From: CBDHDN01 sp965261585
Lineage (GTDB): Bacteria > Pseudomonadota > Alphaproteobacteria > UBA6615
Reading direction: 5' to 3'
DNA length: 64,000 nucleotides
NCBI GenBank assembly: GCA_965261585.1
Contig: CBDHDN010000046.1
Coordinates: forward strand, 1 to 64,000
The notes under the pieces were generated by a model. That model searched no databases, was not told where the DNA came from, and saw nothing but the letters and a program-made list of their open reading frames with translations. Both the position numbers and the translations under genes were made by a program. Shown one piece after another: positions 1 through 13,000 of this stretch (the stretch's first letter is position 1; every line of letters begins with the position of its first letter).

Positions 1-845
1 GCCGCGGACCGTGCCGATCGCGACCCGCATCGCGTTGATCGACCGGCTGGCCGCCGCCGGCCTCCCGGTGGTTGAGGCCGGCAGCTTCGTCGCACGGAAA
101 TGGGTGCCGCAGATGGCCGACACGGCGGCCGTGCTGGCCGGTATCGCGCGGTGGCCTGGGACGCGCTATCCGGTGCTCGTTCCCAACATGCGCGGCTACG
201 ACGGCCGCGCTCGCCGCCGGGGCCGAAGAGATCGCCATCTTCGCCGCGGCCTCGGAGACCTTCAGCCAGCGCAACATCAACTGCTCGATCGCCGAGAGCT
301 TCGTGCGCTTTCAGCCGGTCTGCGAGGCAGCGGCGGCGGCGGAAATCCGCGTCCGTGGCTATGTCTCCTGCGTCCTCGGCTGCCCCTACGAGGGGGCGAT
401 CGCAGCGGCCGCCGTGGCCGACGTCGCGGCCCGGCTGGCGGCCATGGGCTGCTACGAGGTGAGCCTGGGCGACACGATCGGCGTCGGCACGCCGGACGTG
501 GCCCTGGCGATGCTGGAAACCGTTGCCGGGGCCGTCGGGACCGCCCGGCTGGCGCTGCACTTCCACGATACCTATGGCCAGGCGCTGGCCAATATCCTGG
601 CCTGCATCGATACCGGCGTCGCCGCGGTCGATTGCGCCGTCGCCGGCCTCGGCGGCTGCCCATACGCGCCCGGCGCCGCCGGCAACGTGGCGACCGAGGA
701 CGTCGTCTACATGCTGGCGGGATTGGGCATCGAGACCGGCGTGGATCTGGCCGCCGTGGCCGCCGCCGGCCGCTTCATCAGCGATGCCCTGGGCCGTACG
801 CCAACGTCGAAAGTGGCCCAGGCCCTGGCCGGCAAGGCGGCCTGA
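1..845 (+). CDS. mvaB: Hydroxymethylglutaryl-CoA lyase, 5'-partial, with an apparent frameshift
   Basis: HMG-CoA lyase splits HMG-CoA into acetyl-CoA and acetoacetate, in leucine breakdown. The window begins inside the gene, so the N-terminus is missing. The family pattern is clear: VVEAGSFV and WVPQMADT near the start, VLVPNMRGY, then AAGAEEIAIF, the metal-binding run LHFHDTYGQ, and the catalytic-cysteine loop GLGGCPYAPGAAGN. The first part reads in frame 2 and everything after about position 203 reads in frame 3. One extra G near 203 explains this: dropping it gives MRGYD followed directly by AALAAGAEEI. The indel may be a sequencing error or a real lesion. The gene ends at TGA 843-845. Confidence 0.9.
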
Positions 846-997
846 ATGCCCGCCAAGCGCGCAAGACTGCATCAACGCGCCCGTACGGCTTGATCGGGCT
901 AACGAAACCGCAAGCAATTCAACGGAAAATCTTCAGATCCTCGATGCAAGGCCAGCGGGTCCGCGGCGCCGGGCCATCGCGGCAAACGACGGCAACC

Positions 998-1411
998 ATG
1001 GTGTACCAAACCGCCCTCATACCGACGCCACCGGCAGAGAAGACCGACCTCCGCCGGCTGCGCCTGCTGGTCCTCGACGAGGATCCCGTCGCCCGGCATC
1101 TGATGCGTGATGTGCTGAAGGGCCTGGGCGTCGGCGCTGTCTACGAGGCCCACGATACGGACACGACATTCGCCGTGCTGGAGGCCCATCGTATCAACGG
1201 CGTGCTCGCCGAGTTGACGGCCGGCGACGCCCGGACGATCGGCGTTGCCCGGCACGTCCGCATGGCGAACTCGAACATCCCGGTGCTGATGGTCGCCGGC
1301 CGGGCCGACAAGGATCTGGTGCTGAGGGCAGCGGACGCCGGCGTCGTCGACTTCATCATGCGGCCGATCGACGCGGAACGCCTGCACACGCGTCTGGCGG
1401 CACTGCCCTGA
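998..1411 (+). CDS. Degenerate response-regulator receiver domain protein (pseudo-receiver)
   Basis: 137 residues, a stand-alone CheY-like fold. Residues 22-33 hold beta-1 with the acidic cluster LDEDP, residues 95-101 the beta-4 strand, and residues 119-124 beta-5 with the conserved proline. Three active-site positions are changed. The phospho-acceptor Asp is Glu72 (in VLAELTAGD), the conserved Thr/Ser is Ala100, and the conserved Lys is Arg122 (in MRPID). Such a protein probably cannot be phosphorylated normally and may be locked by the Glu. No output domain and no adjacent kinase are seen. The start is ATG 998; the longer upstream frame is only the out-of-frame reading of the lyase. Confidence 0.75.
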   Translation: MVYQTALIPTPPAEKTDLRRLRLLVLDEDPVARHLMRDVLKGLGVGAVYEAHDTDTTFAVLEAHRINGVLAELTAGDARTIGVARHVRMANSNIPVLMVAGRADKDLVLRAADAGVVDFIMRPIDAERLHTRLAALP

Positions 1412-1461
1412 CGATTTCCACAGCCCTCGACCCGGGCCGGCCCGCCTTGTATGCTGCGGGC

Positions 1462-1887
1462 ATGGCCTTGCACCTCGTCAAGCTCGCCGTCGGCATCGAC
1501 AGCTTCGAGCACATGCGGCAGCGGCAACAGCACCGCCTCGCCAATGGCGGGGGCGCGGCGCGACTGCAGTTCCTGATCCGATTCACGCCGCGCCGCGCCG
1601 CCGAAATCGTCGACGGCGGCGGCTCGCTGTACTCGGTCATCAAGGGCTATATCCAGGCGCGCCGACGCATCACGGCGATCGAGCCCGCGGTCGACCGGCA
1701 CGCCAGCCCCTGCTGCGCCCTCGTGTTCGCGCCCGAACTGGTAGCGACGGAACCACGGCGCTTCCGGCCGTTCCAGGGCTGGCGCTATCTGGAAGACGCG
1801 ACCGCGCCGCGCGACCTGCCCAACGGTGAACCGGGCGACCTGCCGCCGACCCTGGCCGCCGAGCTGCGCGCACTCGGCATCTTCTAG
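1462..1887 (+). CDS. DUF1489 family protein
   Basis: 141 residues from ATG 1462; a TTG at 1447 is also in frame, but the family begins at MALHLVKLAVG. The sequence LHLVKLAVGIDSFEH, the stretch LYSVIKGYIQARRRI and the terminal GWRYLEDATAPRDLP match the DUF1489 family, which is widespread in Alphaproteobacteria. Its biochemical role is unknown. No signal peptide or membrane segment is visible, so it is probably cytoplasmic. It stands alone on the plus strand and meets the convergent agl operon end-to-end. Confidence 0.8.
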   Translation: MALHLVKLAVGIDSFEHMRQRQQHRLANGGGAARLQFLIRFTPRRAAEIVDGGGSLYSVIKGYIQARRRITAIEPAVDRHASPCCALVFAPELVATEPRRFRPFQGWRYLEDATAPRDLPNGEPGDLPPTLAAELRALGIF

Positions 1888-1950
1888 ATAGTATCCGCTA
1901 TCGTGGAACCGCGCGGCGGCCCCCACCCTCGACAAGCGGGTGAGGACGGG

Positions 1951-4713
<2,763 letters not shown>

Positions 4714-6066
4714 CTAGGCGGCCACCGGCCCTTCGGGGACCGATACCACGGCGTTCTCGGCGATGACGGACTGCATGTACGCGAACGAGCGCTTCGGCGT
4801 GCGCGCCAGGCTCTCGTAGTCCACATGGACCAGGCCGAAGCGTTTTGTGTAGCCCTGGTCCCATTCGAAATTGTCCATCAACGACCAGACGAAGTAGCCG
4901 CGCACGTTGACGCCTTCGGCGATCGCCGTCGCCAGCGCCTCCAGATAGCCGTGCAGGAACGCGATCCGCCGGCCGTCGTCGATCGCGCCGTCGGCGTCCG
5001 GCCTGTCGGCAAACGCGGCGCCGTTCTCGGTCACGTAGATCTCGGGATCGCCATAGCGCTCGCGCACGTCGCGCAGCTGCTCCAGGAAGGCGCCGGGGTC
5101 GATGTGCCAGCCCATGTCGGTCACCGGCACGCCCGGCGGCGGCGGCGCCTCGCCAACGCCGAACGTGGTCGCCGGATCGGGCCGCGCGTACATCCGGTTG
5201 TAGTGGTTGAGGCCGAAGAACTCGAGCGGTTGGGAGATCAGCGCCATGTCGCCGGGTTCGACCAGCGCCGCCAACTCGTCGGCCAGCGGCGCCGTGTAGC
5301 GGCCAAGCCTGATCGGGTCGGTCATGACGCGCCGCCACAGGCAGTCGACGAGTTCCGCGGCCTCGCGGTGGGCGTCGTCGTGCTGGGCCGGCACGACGGG
5401 GCCGAGCGAGATGATGTTGCCGCAGATGAAGTCGCGATCGACGTCGCGCAGCCGCTCGATGGCCAGCCCGTGCGCCAGATTGATGGTGTGGATCGCCGCC
5501 AGGCAGTCGGCGCGCGGCCGCTGTCCGGGCGCATGGGCGCCGCTATTGTAGGCGACCCAGACGAGTACGTTGGGCTCGTTGATCGGCGCGAACCGCCGCA
5601 CCCGGTCGCCGTAGCGGCGCGCCGCCAGGTGCGCGTAGTCGGCGAACCGATGGGCATTGTCGCGGTTGCGCCAGCCACCCTGATCCTCGACCGCCTGCGG
5701 CATGTCCCAGTGATGCAGGCAGATCCACGGCCCGATGCCGGCCGCCAGCACCCCGTCGATCAGCCGGTCGTAGAAGTCGAGCCCGGCCGGGTTCGGCGCC
5801 CCGCGTCCCGTCGGCAGCACGCGAGGCCAGGCGATTGACAGCCGGTAGGCGCCGACGCCCAGGTCCTGCATCAGCGCGATGTCCCCGGTGTAGCGGTGGT
5901 AATGGTCGCAACCGATGTCGCCGTTCGTGCCGTCGGCGATCGCGCCCGGCACGCGGCAAAAGCGGTCCCCTACGCTTTCACCGCGTCCATCGAGCCGCAC
6001 GGCGCCCTCGATCTGATAGGCCGAGGCGGCGGTGCCCCACACGAAGTCGTGGGGAAACGTCTCCAT
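4714..6066 (-). CDS. Beta-glucosidase, glycoside hydrolase family 1
   Basis: 450 residues. Retaining beta-glycosidase; releases glucose from beta-glucosides. Starts with FPHDFVWGTAASAYQIEGA, the GH1 N-terminal signature. The acid/base is Glu164 in INEPN and the nucleophile is Glu347 in YVTENGA; the aglycone-site WSLMDNFEW is present. ATG 6066 is preceded by AGGAG at 6072-6076, which sets the start; the longer reading upstream runs through MITE DNA. It lies inside the agl operon between aglG and aglA, suggesting that the transporter also imports beta-glucosides or mixed disaccharides. No signal peptide, so cytoplasmic. Confidence 0.93.
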   Translation of the reverse strand: METFPHDFVWGTAASAYQIEGAVRLDGRGESVGDRFCRVPGAIADGTNGDIGCDHYHRYTGDIALMQDLGVGAYRLSIAWPRVLPTGRGAPNPAGLDFYDRLIDGVLAAGIGPWICLHHWDMPQAVEDQGGWRNRDNAHRFADYAHLAARRYGDRVRRFAPINEPNVLVWVAYNSGAHAPGQRPRADCLAAIHTINLAHGLAIERLRDVDRDFICGNIISLGPVVPAQHDDAHREAAELVDCLWRRVMTDPIRLGRYTAPLADELAALVEPGDMALISQPLEFFGLNHYNRMYARPDPATTFGVGEAPPPPGVPVTDMGWHIDPGAFLEQLRDVRERYGDPEIYVTENGAAFADRPDADGAIDDGRRIAFLHGYLEALATAIAEGVNVRGYFVWSLMDNFEWDQGYTKRFGLVHVDYESLARTPKRSFAYMQSVIAENAVVSVPEGPVAA

Positions 6067-6153
6067 CGTGCACTCCTGTAGCTGAGCCGTGCGCTCCGCG
6101 CCGGCTGGAGGCGGTGGCAGGCGCCGCTTTGTTGCGGCGCCCGTCGGCCCTCC

Positions 6154-6260
6154 TAGTGCACCGATCCAGACAAATGATTCACCGTGCGCTGGAGCAACCC
6201 GTTGTTTTGTATTCAGAATCAGGTTTCCACTGTGACGGCTCTGACTGAGTCGGTGCACTA
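6154..6260. mobile_element. 107-bp MITE, copy 1 (IS630-A related)
   Basis: Short non-coding element bounded by TA dinucleotides. The left end TAGTGCACCGATCCAGACA and the right end (read inward) TAGTGCACCGACTCAGTCA are imperfect inverted repeats. The sequence recurs at 30701-30807 (inverted) and 40269-40375. Its first 29 bases closely match the left end of the IS630-family element at 27139-28290, so that transposase is the likely mobiliser. The right-hand TA plus the next base supplies the TAG stop of aglG. The element separates aglG from the GH1 gene. Confidence 0.85.
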
Positions 6261-7409
6261 GGCCTTCACCGAGCCCGCCATCATGCCGCGCACGAAATAG
6301 CGCTGCAGCGCCAGGAACACGATGAGCGGCACGAGGATCGAGATGAAGGCGCTGCTGGTCAGGATCTCCCAGTTGTCGCCGCGCGAGCCCAACAGCTCCC
6401 GCAGCTTCGAGGTCAGTACGATCTGATCGTCACGTTTGCCAAGGAAGACCAGGGCAACCAGCAGGTCGTTCCAGACCCACAGGAACTGGAAGATCGCGAA
6501 CGACGCCAGCGCCGGCACCGACAGCGGCAGCACCATGCGCGAGAAGATCTGGAAGTGGGTGGCGCCGTCGACGCGCGCCGACTCGATGATCTCCTTCGGC
6601 AGGCTGCCGATGTAGTTGCGCAACAGGTAGATTGCCAGCGGCAGGCCGAAGCCCGTATGGGCCAGCCAAATGCCGGGATAGGACTTGGCCTCGATGCCCA
6701 GGCCCGAGCCGATTTCGTTATAGAGCCGGAGCAGCGGGATCAGCGACATCTGCAGCGGCACCACCAAGAGCCCGACGACGACGGCGAACAGGAACTGCTG
6801 ACCCGGGAACTGCATCCATGAGAACGCATAGGCGGCGAACGCAGCGATCAGGATCGGGATGATCGTCGCCGGCACGGCGACCGTCAGCGTGTTGATGAAC
6901 GACTGGCCGATGCCTTCCGACGTCAGCACCTCGACATAGTTCTCCAGCGTCGCCCGTGGCGCAATGCTGGCGACGTAGAAAAAGCGCTTGCCGCGCCGCA
7001 GCTCGAACGGGTCCGGCGAGGCCCACTCGTACGTGCCGTCAGCCTGCAGCGTGAAGACGCTGCCGTCGTCGAGGGTCAAGCTCTCGCCTGCGGCGAACGC
7101 ATCGAGGTTGGTCTGCTTGTTGTTGAAACTCTTGACGGTCTTTTTCGTGCCGGGCGCGAAGAACGACCCGGCGATGACCCACTGGCCATTGCGCTCGACC
7201 TGGTCCGTCGCGGTCCGCCCGCGCTCGTTGCGCTCCGTCGTCTTCAGCGCGGTCCACCAGCCGGAGACGATGAGCTGGTCCTTGTCGCGCAGCGAGCTGA
7301 TCAGCAGGCCGCCGGTCGGCAGCGTCCACAGCACGACCAGAAGGATGAGGAGGGTATGGGTGAGCAGCTGGCCATAGGTCAGCTTGAGCCCGAAGATGCG
7401 GTTGTTCAT
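6258..7409 (-). CDS. aglG: Alpha-glucoside ABC transporter permease
   Basis: 383 residues, inner-membrane permease of the MalG type. An N-terminal membrane segment (about 16-37) is followed by a long periplasmic insert of roughly 110 residues, as in rhizobial AglG. Then come about five more membrane spans and the cytoplasmic EAA loop ESARVDGATHFQIF, which docks AglK. Its ATG overlaps the end of aglF by four bases (ATGA), so translation is coupled. The stop TAG is shared with the end of the MITE at 6154-6260; without the MITE the same TA would still give TAG. Confidence 0.92.
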   Translation of the reverse strand: MNNRIFGLKLTYGQLLTHTLLILLVVLWTLPTGGLLISSLRDKDQLIVSGWWTALKTTERNERGRTATDQVERNGQWVIAGSFFAPGTKKTVKSFNNKQTNLDAFAAGESLTLDDGSVFTLQADGTYEWASPDPFELRRGKRFFYVASIAPRATLENYVEVLTSEGIGQSFINTLTVAVPATIIPILIAAFAAYAFSWMQFPGQQFLFAVVVGLLVVPLQMSLIPLLRLYNEIGSGLGIEAKSYPGIWLAHTGFGLPLAIYLLRNYIGSLPKEIIESARVDGATHFQIFSRMVLPLSVPALASFAIFQFLWVWNDLLVALVFLGKRDDQIVLTSKLRELLGSRGDNWEILTSSAFISILVPLIVFLALQRYFVRGMMAGSVKA

Positions 7410-8416
7410 CGCATGCCCTCCTCTTTCTGGAAGCGCCGGATGTTCGAGATCATGATCGGGATGACGGCGATCATGATGATGAGCGCAATCGTGCTGCCGC
7501 GGCCGAAATCACCGCCGCCGCGGAACATCCAGTCGAACATCAAATTGGCCAGCACCTCGGTGTTCCATTGACCGTTGGTCATGGCCAGTACGATGTCGAA
7601 CACCTTCAAGACGATGATCGTTATCGTCGTCCAGACGACCAGGATCGTCGTCATCATCTGCGGGATCATGATCTTGAAAAAGATCATCAGCTCGCTCGCG
7701 CCGTCGATGCGGGCGGCCTCGATGGTCTCCTCGGGAATGCCGCGCAGGGCGGCGCTCAGGATGACCATGGCGAACGGCGTCTGGATCCAGATCAGGATCG
7801 CCATCAGGAAGAAGTTGTTCCAGAACGGCACGGTGATCCAAGCCTGGGGCTCGCCGCCAAGCCACACGACAATGGCGTTGAGGATGCCGATCTGCGTCAC
7901 GTCGGGCCCGCGGAAGTCGTAGACGAACTTCCAGATGACACTGGCGCCGACGAACGAGATCGCCATCGGCAGGAAGATCAGCGTCTTCGCGAACGTCCCC
8001 CACCGCACCCGGTCCGCCAGCGCCGCCACGACCAGGCCGAACGCGGTGGCGAACGCCGGCACGATGACCAGCCACAGGATATTGTTGCGGATCGAGTTCA
8101 GGAACTCGGGGTCGCGAAACGCCCAGATGTAGTTGCCGAGCCCGGTGAAGACGGTACCGGTGCGGTCGAAGAAGCTCAGCCGCAGCGTCTCGTAGACCGG
8201 ATACACCAGATAGACGCCGAGCAGGAAGATTGCCGGGGCGACGAACAGCCATGGCCTGATGGCCTCCCGCCGATGTTCTCGAATAACCAGCCGGCCGTTA
8301 CGACGGGTGTCCTTCAGCCCGGCGTCGAGGAGCCAGTTCGTGCCGGCGAAATAGACGACGGAGAGGCCGACACCCAAAACGATCGCGACCAGTGCGCCAA
8401 AGACTTGTCCAGCCAC
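7406..8416 (-). CDS. aglF: Alpha-glucoside ABC transporter permease
   Basis: 336 residues, MalF-type permease. Membrane spans are visible near residues 5-25, 55-75, 110-130, 145-170, 205-230 and 300-325. The EAA loop EAARIDGASELMIFFKIMIP lies before the last spans. It forms the membrane pore with AglG. The start is GTG 8416; a nearby ATG at 8421 is out of frame. The gene is second in the operon, about 80 bases after aglE, and overlaps aglG by four bases. Confidence 0.9.
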   Translation of the reverse strand: MAGQVFGALVAIVLGVGLSVVYFAGTNWLLDAGLKDTRRNGRLVIREHRREAIRPWLFVAPAIFLLGVYLVYPVYETLRLSFFDRTGTVFTGLGNYIWAFRDPEFLNSIRNNILWLVIVPAFATAFGLVVAALADRVRWGTFAKTLIFLPMAISFVGASVIWKFVYDFRGPDVTQIGILNAIVVWLGGEPQAWITVPFWNNFFLMAILIWIQTPFAMVILSAALRGIPEETIEAARIDGASELMIFFKIMIPQMMTTILVVWTTITIIVLKVFDIVLAMTNGQWNTEVLANLMFDWMFRGGGDFGRGSTIALIIMIAVIPIMISNIRRFQKEEGMR

Positions 8417-8500
8417 ACCATGTCACCCCTGTGCGCGCCTTGGTTGATGGGCCGGGCAGCATGCCGCCCTGCCCAACGGATTTATTTTTCCTTGCGCTGG

Positions 8501-9862
8501 TTACTTGAGCGAATCCCAGCTGCGCTGGATTGCGTCGGCGACGTCCTTTGCCGACGAGCCGCCGACAAAGTTCACCATACCGGTCCAGAACGAGCCGGCG
8601 CCGACGGCACCCGGCATCAAGTCGGATCCGTCGAAGCGGAATGTCGTCGCGTTCAGCAGGATCTCGCCCTGCTTGCGCAGCGTGTCGTTGCCGTACGCGT
8701 CGATATTGACCCCCTTATGCGGTGTCAACAGGCCGCTCTGGGCCATCCAGATCTCGTTGGCCAATGGGGTCTTGAGGTATTCGATCAGCGCCCGTGCGAC
8801 GGGACTGTCCCTGGTGATGGCGAACAGCGTGCCGGCACCCAGGACCGGGTTCCCAAGATCCTCCGAGGCGAACGGCGGGAAGTAGAAGAAGTCGGCATCG
8901 ACGCCGAGCTCGGTGCCGTCCGGGAAGAACGAGGGGATGAAGCTCGCCTGGTGGTGCATGAAGCAGCGTGGCGGCACGTTGAACAGCCCCTGTGGGCTGT
9001 CGCGGAAGTCGGTCGCGCCGACCGCGGCGGAGCCGCCGTTCACCCACGCGTCGTTCTTGGCGAACGTGCCGAACACTTCGATCGCGTTGACGATGCGCGG
9101 GTCGTTGAACGGAATGTCGTTCGACACCCAACCGTCGTAGACCGACGGCGGCTGCGTGCGCAGCATGATGTCCTCGACCCAGTCGGTCGCCGGCCAGCCC
9201 GTCGCGTCGCCGGAGCCGAGGCCGATGCACCACGGCGTACCGCCATCGGCGACGATCCGCTCGCTCAGTGCGAGGATCTCCTCCATGGTCGACGGCACCT
9301 CATAGCCCGCATCCTCGAAGTTCTCGGGCACGTACCAGACCAGGCTCTTGACATCGACCTTGTAGAAGAAGCCGAACAACTGGTCGCTGCCGTTCTCGTC
9401 GGCATAGGTGCCGAGATCGACCCAGGACTGGCCGGCCGAATAGTTGTCGATGACCCACTGTCGCGTGTCGTCGCCCAGCGGCACGAGGCCGCCCTTTGAG
9501 GCCTGATCGGCCGCCAGCCCGGGCTGCGGGAAAATCGCCAGGTTCGGCGGGCTGCCCGCCTGAATATCGATGACGATCTGCTGCTCGAAGCTGTCGGAGC
9601 CGGCGTAGACGACATCGGCGCCGGTTGCCGCCTCGAAGTAGGCGAACACGCTGGTAAAGAGATCGCGGTCGACACCGAGCCACGGCCCCAGGACCGAAAC
9701 CTCCTGGCCGCTCAGGTCCATCGCGTCGAACGCTGCCAGACTGTCCCAATGGAACCGCTGATCTTGGCCGATCGGGAATTTCAGATCCTGGGCCAGCACC
9801 GGCGACGCGGCCAGCAGGGACAGGACCACCGGCCCAAACGACAGGATATTTCGCTTGTTCAT
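8501..9862 (-). CDS. aglE: Alpha-glucoside ABC transporter, periplasmic substrate-binding protein
   Basis: 453 residues, first gene of the agl operon. Sec signal peptide at residues 1-24 (MNKRN, hydrophobic core, cleavage after VLAQ). The rest is a family 1 sugar-binding protein with the AglE layout, including VYAGSDSFEQQIVIDIQAG and the late KTPLANEIWMAQSGLLTP. ATG 9862 is preceded at normal spacing by GGAGGAG, which decides it over an upstream in-frame start at 9907. It captures alpha-glucosides for AglFGK. Confidence 0.9.
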   Translation of the reverse strand: MNKRNILSFGPVVLSLLAASPVLAQDLKFPIGQDQRFHWDSLAAFDAMDLSGQEVSVLGPWLGVDRDLFTSVFAYFEAATGADVVYAGSDSFEQQIVIDIQAGSPPNLAIFPQPGLAADQASKGGLVPLGDDTRQWVIDNYSAGQSWVDLGTYADENGSDQLFGFFYKVDVKSLVWYVPENFEDAGYEVPSTMEEILALSERIVADGGTPWCIGLGSGDATGWPATDWVEDIMLRTQPPSVYDGWVSNDIPFNDPRIVNAIEVFGTFAKNDAWVNGGSAAVGATDFRDSPQGLFNVPPRCFMHHQASFIPSFFPDGTELGVDADFFYFPPFASEDLGNPVLGAGTLFAITRDSPVARALIEYLKTPLANEIWMAQSGLLTPHKGVNIDAYGNDTLRKQGEILLNATTFRFDGSDLMPGAVGAGSFWTGMVNFVGGSSAKDVADAIQRSWDSLK

Positions 9863-10051
9863 GTGCTGAAGCTCCTCCGCTGATGATGCCAATCGGTTCG
9901 TGGGCACGCGCCCGCCGCCGAGTGATCCGTTCTCCGTATGTGTCGACCCTATTCCATAATGAAAAAGCGCGCATCTGCTTTCAGCCCACGGCTGGACGGC
10001 GCGCGGGCCTGTTCCGCCGCCGCCCGAAACACCCTAGACTGCGCGGCGCTG
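9863..10051. promoter_or_regulatory. Divergent intergenic region, agl operon / putA
   Basis: 189 bases separate the divergent aglE and putA starts, so both promoters must lie here. The agl ribosome-binding site is at the left edge. I cannot point to a convincing LacI-type palindrome, and no aglR regulator gene is present in the window. No further element is claimed. Confidence 0.4.
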
Positions 10052-13000
10052 ATGATATTTTCGCTCGACAGGGCTGCCATGGAAGCCCGCGAACGCGTCT
10101 GGCGCGACCCGCTGCGCCAGGCCGTCGCACGTGTCTGGCTGGCCGAGGAAACCACCCATGTGAATGCGCTGTTGCCGCGTGCCGAGCTCGCCCCCGCTGT
10201 GGCGGAGCAGGTCGCCCGCCGGGCGCGCTCGCTCGTCACCGCCGTGCGCGCCGGCCGTCACGGCCAGGGCGGCCTCGACGCCTTCGTCAGCGAGTTTTCG
10301 CTGTCGAGCCAGGAAGGCGTCGTGCTGTTGTGCCTGGCCGAGGCGCTGCTGCGGATTCCCGACGCGGCGACGGCCGACCGCCTGATCCGCGACAAGATCG
10401 CCGAGGCCGACTGGCAGACCCACCTCGGCCACTCCCATTCGGTGTTCGTCAATGCCTCGACCTGGGCGCTGATGCTGACCGGCCGCGTCGTGCGCCTCGA
10501 CGGCGCCGATGGCCGCGACCCCAGCCACGTGCTCGGCCGCCTCGTCGCACGCTCCGGCGAGCCGGTGATCCGCCGGGCGCTGATCGCCGCGATGCGCATC
10601 CTCGGCAGCCAGTTCATCATGGGCCGCACGATCGAGGAGGCCTTGAAACGGGCCGGGAAAAAGGACCACCGGGCCTACCGATACTCGTTCGACATGCTGG
10701 GCGAGGCCGCGCGCACGGCGGCGGATGCCGAACGTTACTGCGCCGCCTATGTCGCCGCGATCAAGGCCATCGGCGACGCCGCCGGCGGCCGTGGCCCGAT
10801 CGACGGGCCCGGCATCTCGATCAAGCTGTCGGCGCTGCACCCGCGCTACGAGGCGGCCCACGACGAGGCGCTGGCGGCCGAGCTGGCGCCGCGGCTGCTG
10901 GCCCTGCTGGTCCAGGCCCGGGACGCCGATATCGGCGTGACGATCGACGCCGAGGAGGCCGACCGCCTGGATACCCGGCCTCGATCTGCTGGCGGCCATG
11001 GCGCTGGCGCCGGAGCTGGCGGGCTGGCGCGGCCTCGGCCTTGTCGTGCAGGCCTATCAGAAGCGCGCCTGCGCGCTGCTCGACTGGCTCGCCGAGCTGG
11101 CGCGCGCCCGCGGCTGCCCGCTGATGGTGCGGCTCGTCAAGGGCGCCTACTGGGACACCGAGATCAAGCGGGCCCAGGTCGACGGGCTCGACGGCTACCC
11201 CGTGTTCACGCGCAAGGCCTCGACGGACGTGTCCTACCTGGCCTGCGCCGGCAGGCTGCTCGCCGACGGTGGTGCGTTCTACCCGCAGTTCGCCACTCAC
11301 AACGCCCACACGGCGGCCGCGGTCGAGGCCATGGCGGCGGCCGCCGCGAACCCGCACTACGAGTTCCAGCGCCTGCACGGGATGGGTGAGCCACTGTATG
11401 CCGAGATCGTGTCGGGGCCGACGCCGGTGCGCATCTACGCGCCGGTCGGCAGCCACGCCGACCTGCTCGTCTACCTGGCCCGGCGGCTGTTGGAGAACGG
11501 CGCCAACACCTCGTTCGTCAACCGCATCGTCGACGAGAGCGCGCCGATCGAGGCGTTGATCGCCGACCCCGTGGCGACAGTGCGCGGCTATGCGACGGTG
11601 TCCCACCCGAAGATACCGCTGCCGCGCGACGTCTACGGCGAGGGCCGCGTCAACGCGCGCGGGCACGACCTCGCCAACCCGTACGCCCTGCGGCCGATCG
11701 CCGAGGCGATGACCGACGCCACGGCCACGCCGTGGCATGCCGCGCCGATCGTCGGTGGCCGTGCGCACGACGGGCCGATGCGCACGATCACCGACCCGGC
11801 GGACCGCCGCCGCACGGTCGGCGAGGCCGTCGACGCGACGCCCGAGACGCTTGCCGCCGCCCTCGCGGCTGCGACGGCCGCGGCGCCGGACTGGGACCGC
11901 GTCGCACCGGACGCGCGGGCGGCGTGCCTGGAGCGCGCGGCGGCACTGCTCGAGGACCGCATGCCGGCGTTCATGGCCATGGCGGTGCGCGAGGCCGGCA
12001 AGACCGTGCCCGATGCGCTGGCCGAGGTCCGTGAGGCCGTCGACTTCCTACGCTTCTACGCCGCCGCGGCGCGGGCCGATTTCGGCGCGCCCGAAGCGTT
12101 GCCCGGCCCGACCGGCGAGCGCAACGAGCTGGTATTGCGTGGCCGCGGTGCGTTCGTGTGCATCAGCCCGTGGAACTTCCCGCTGGCGATCTTCATCGGC
12201 CAGGTTGCGGCGGCGCTCGCCGCCGGCAACGCCGTCGTCGCCAAGCCGGCCGAGCAGACGCCGCTGATCGCCGCCGCCGCGGTGCGGCTGCTGCACGAGG
12301 CCGGCGTTCCCGCCGACGTCGTGCACCTGTTGCCGGGGGCCGGCGACGTCGGCGCGCGCCTGGTTGCCGCGCCGGCGATCGCCGGGGTCGCCTTCACCGG
12401 CTCGACAGAGACCGCCTGGGCGATCAACCGGACGCTCGCCGCCAAGGACGGGCCGATCGTGCCGCTGATCGCCGAGACCGGCGGCCAGAACGCCATGGTC
12501 ATCGATAGCTCGGCACTCGCCGAGCAAGTCGTCGACGACGTCGTGACGTCGTCGTTCGGCAGCGCCGGCCAACGCTGCTCGGCGCTGCGCGTCCTGTTCG
12601 TGCAGGACGAGATCGCCGCGAAGCTCGTGCCGATGCTGACCGGCGCCATGGCGGCGCTGCGCATCGGCGACCCGGCGCTATTGCGCACCGACGTCGGCCC
12701 GGTGATCGATGCCCGCGCCCGCGACATGCTCGACGGCCATGCCGCGCGCATGCGCGACGAGGGCACGCTGCTGTTCGGCGCCACGCTGGGGCCGGAGACC
12801 GAGCAGGGCACGTTCGTAGCGCCCCAGGTCTTCGAGATCGACCGCCTCGACCGCCTGACCGGCGAGGTGTTCGGCCCGATCCTCCATGTCGTGCGCTACC
12901 GCGCCGCCGACCTCGACAAGGTGATCGACGCCGTCAACGCCACCGGTTATGGCCTGACCCTGGGCATCCACAGCCGCATCGACGCGACGGTCGCCCACAT

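Noticed and set aside
11..1411. A single 466-residue HMG-CoA lyase / response-regulator fusion
   Set aside because: The middle of that frame is Arg/Gly-rich nonsense antagonistic to the clear lyase reading in the next frame. A one-base indel at about 203 explains it.
6154..6260. The 107-bp element as a simple terminator or attenuator
   Set aside because: It recurs at unrelated sites in both orientations with TA duplications and IS630-like ends and has no terminal T run.
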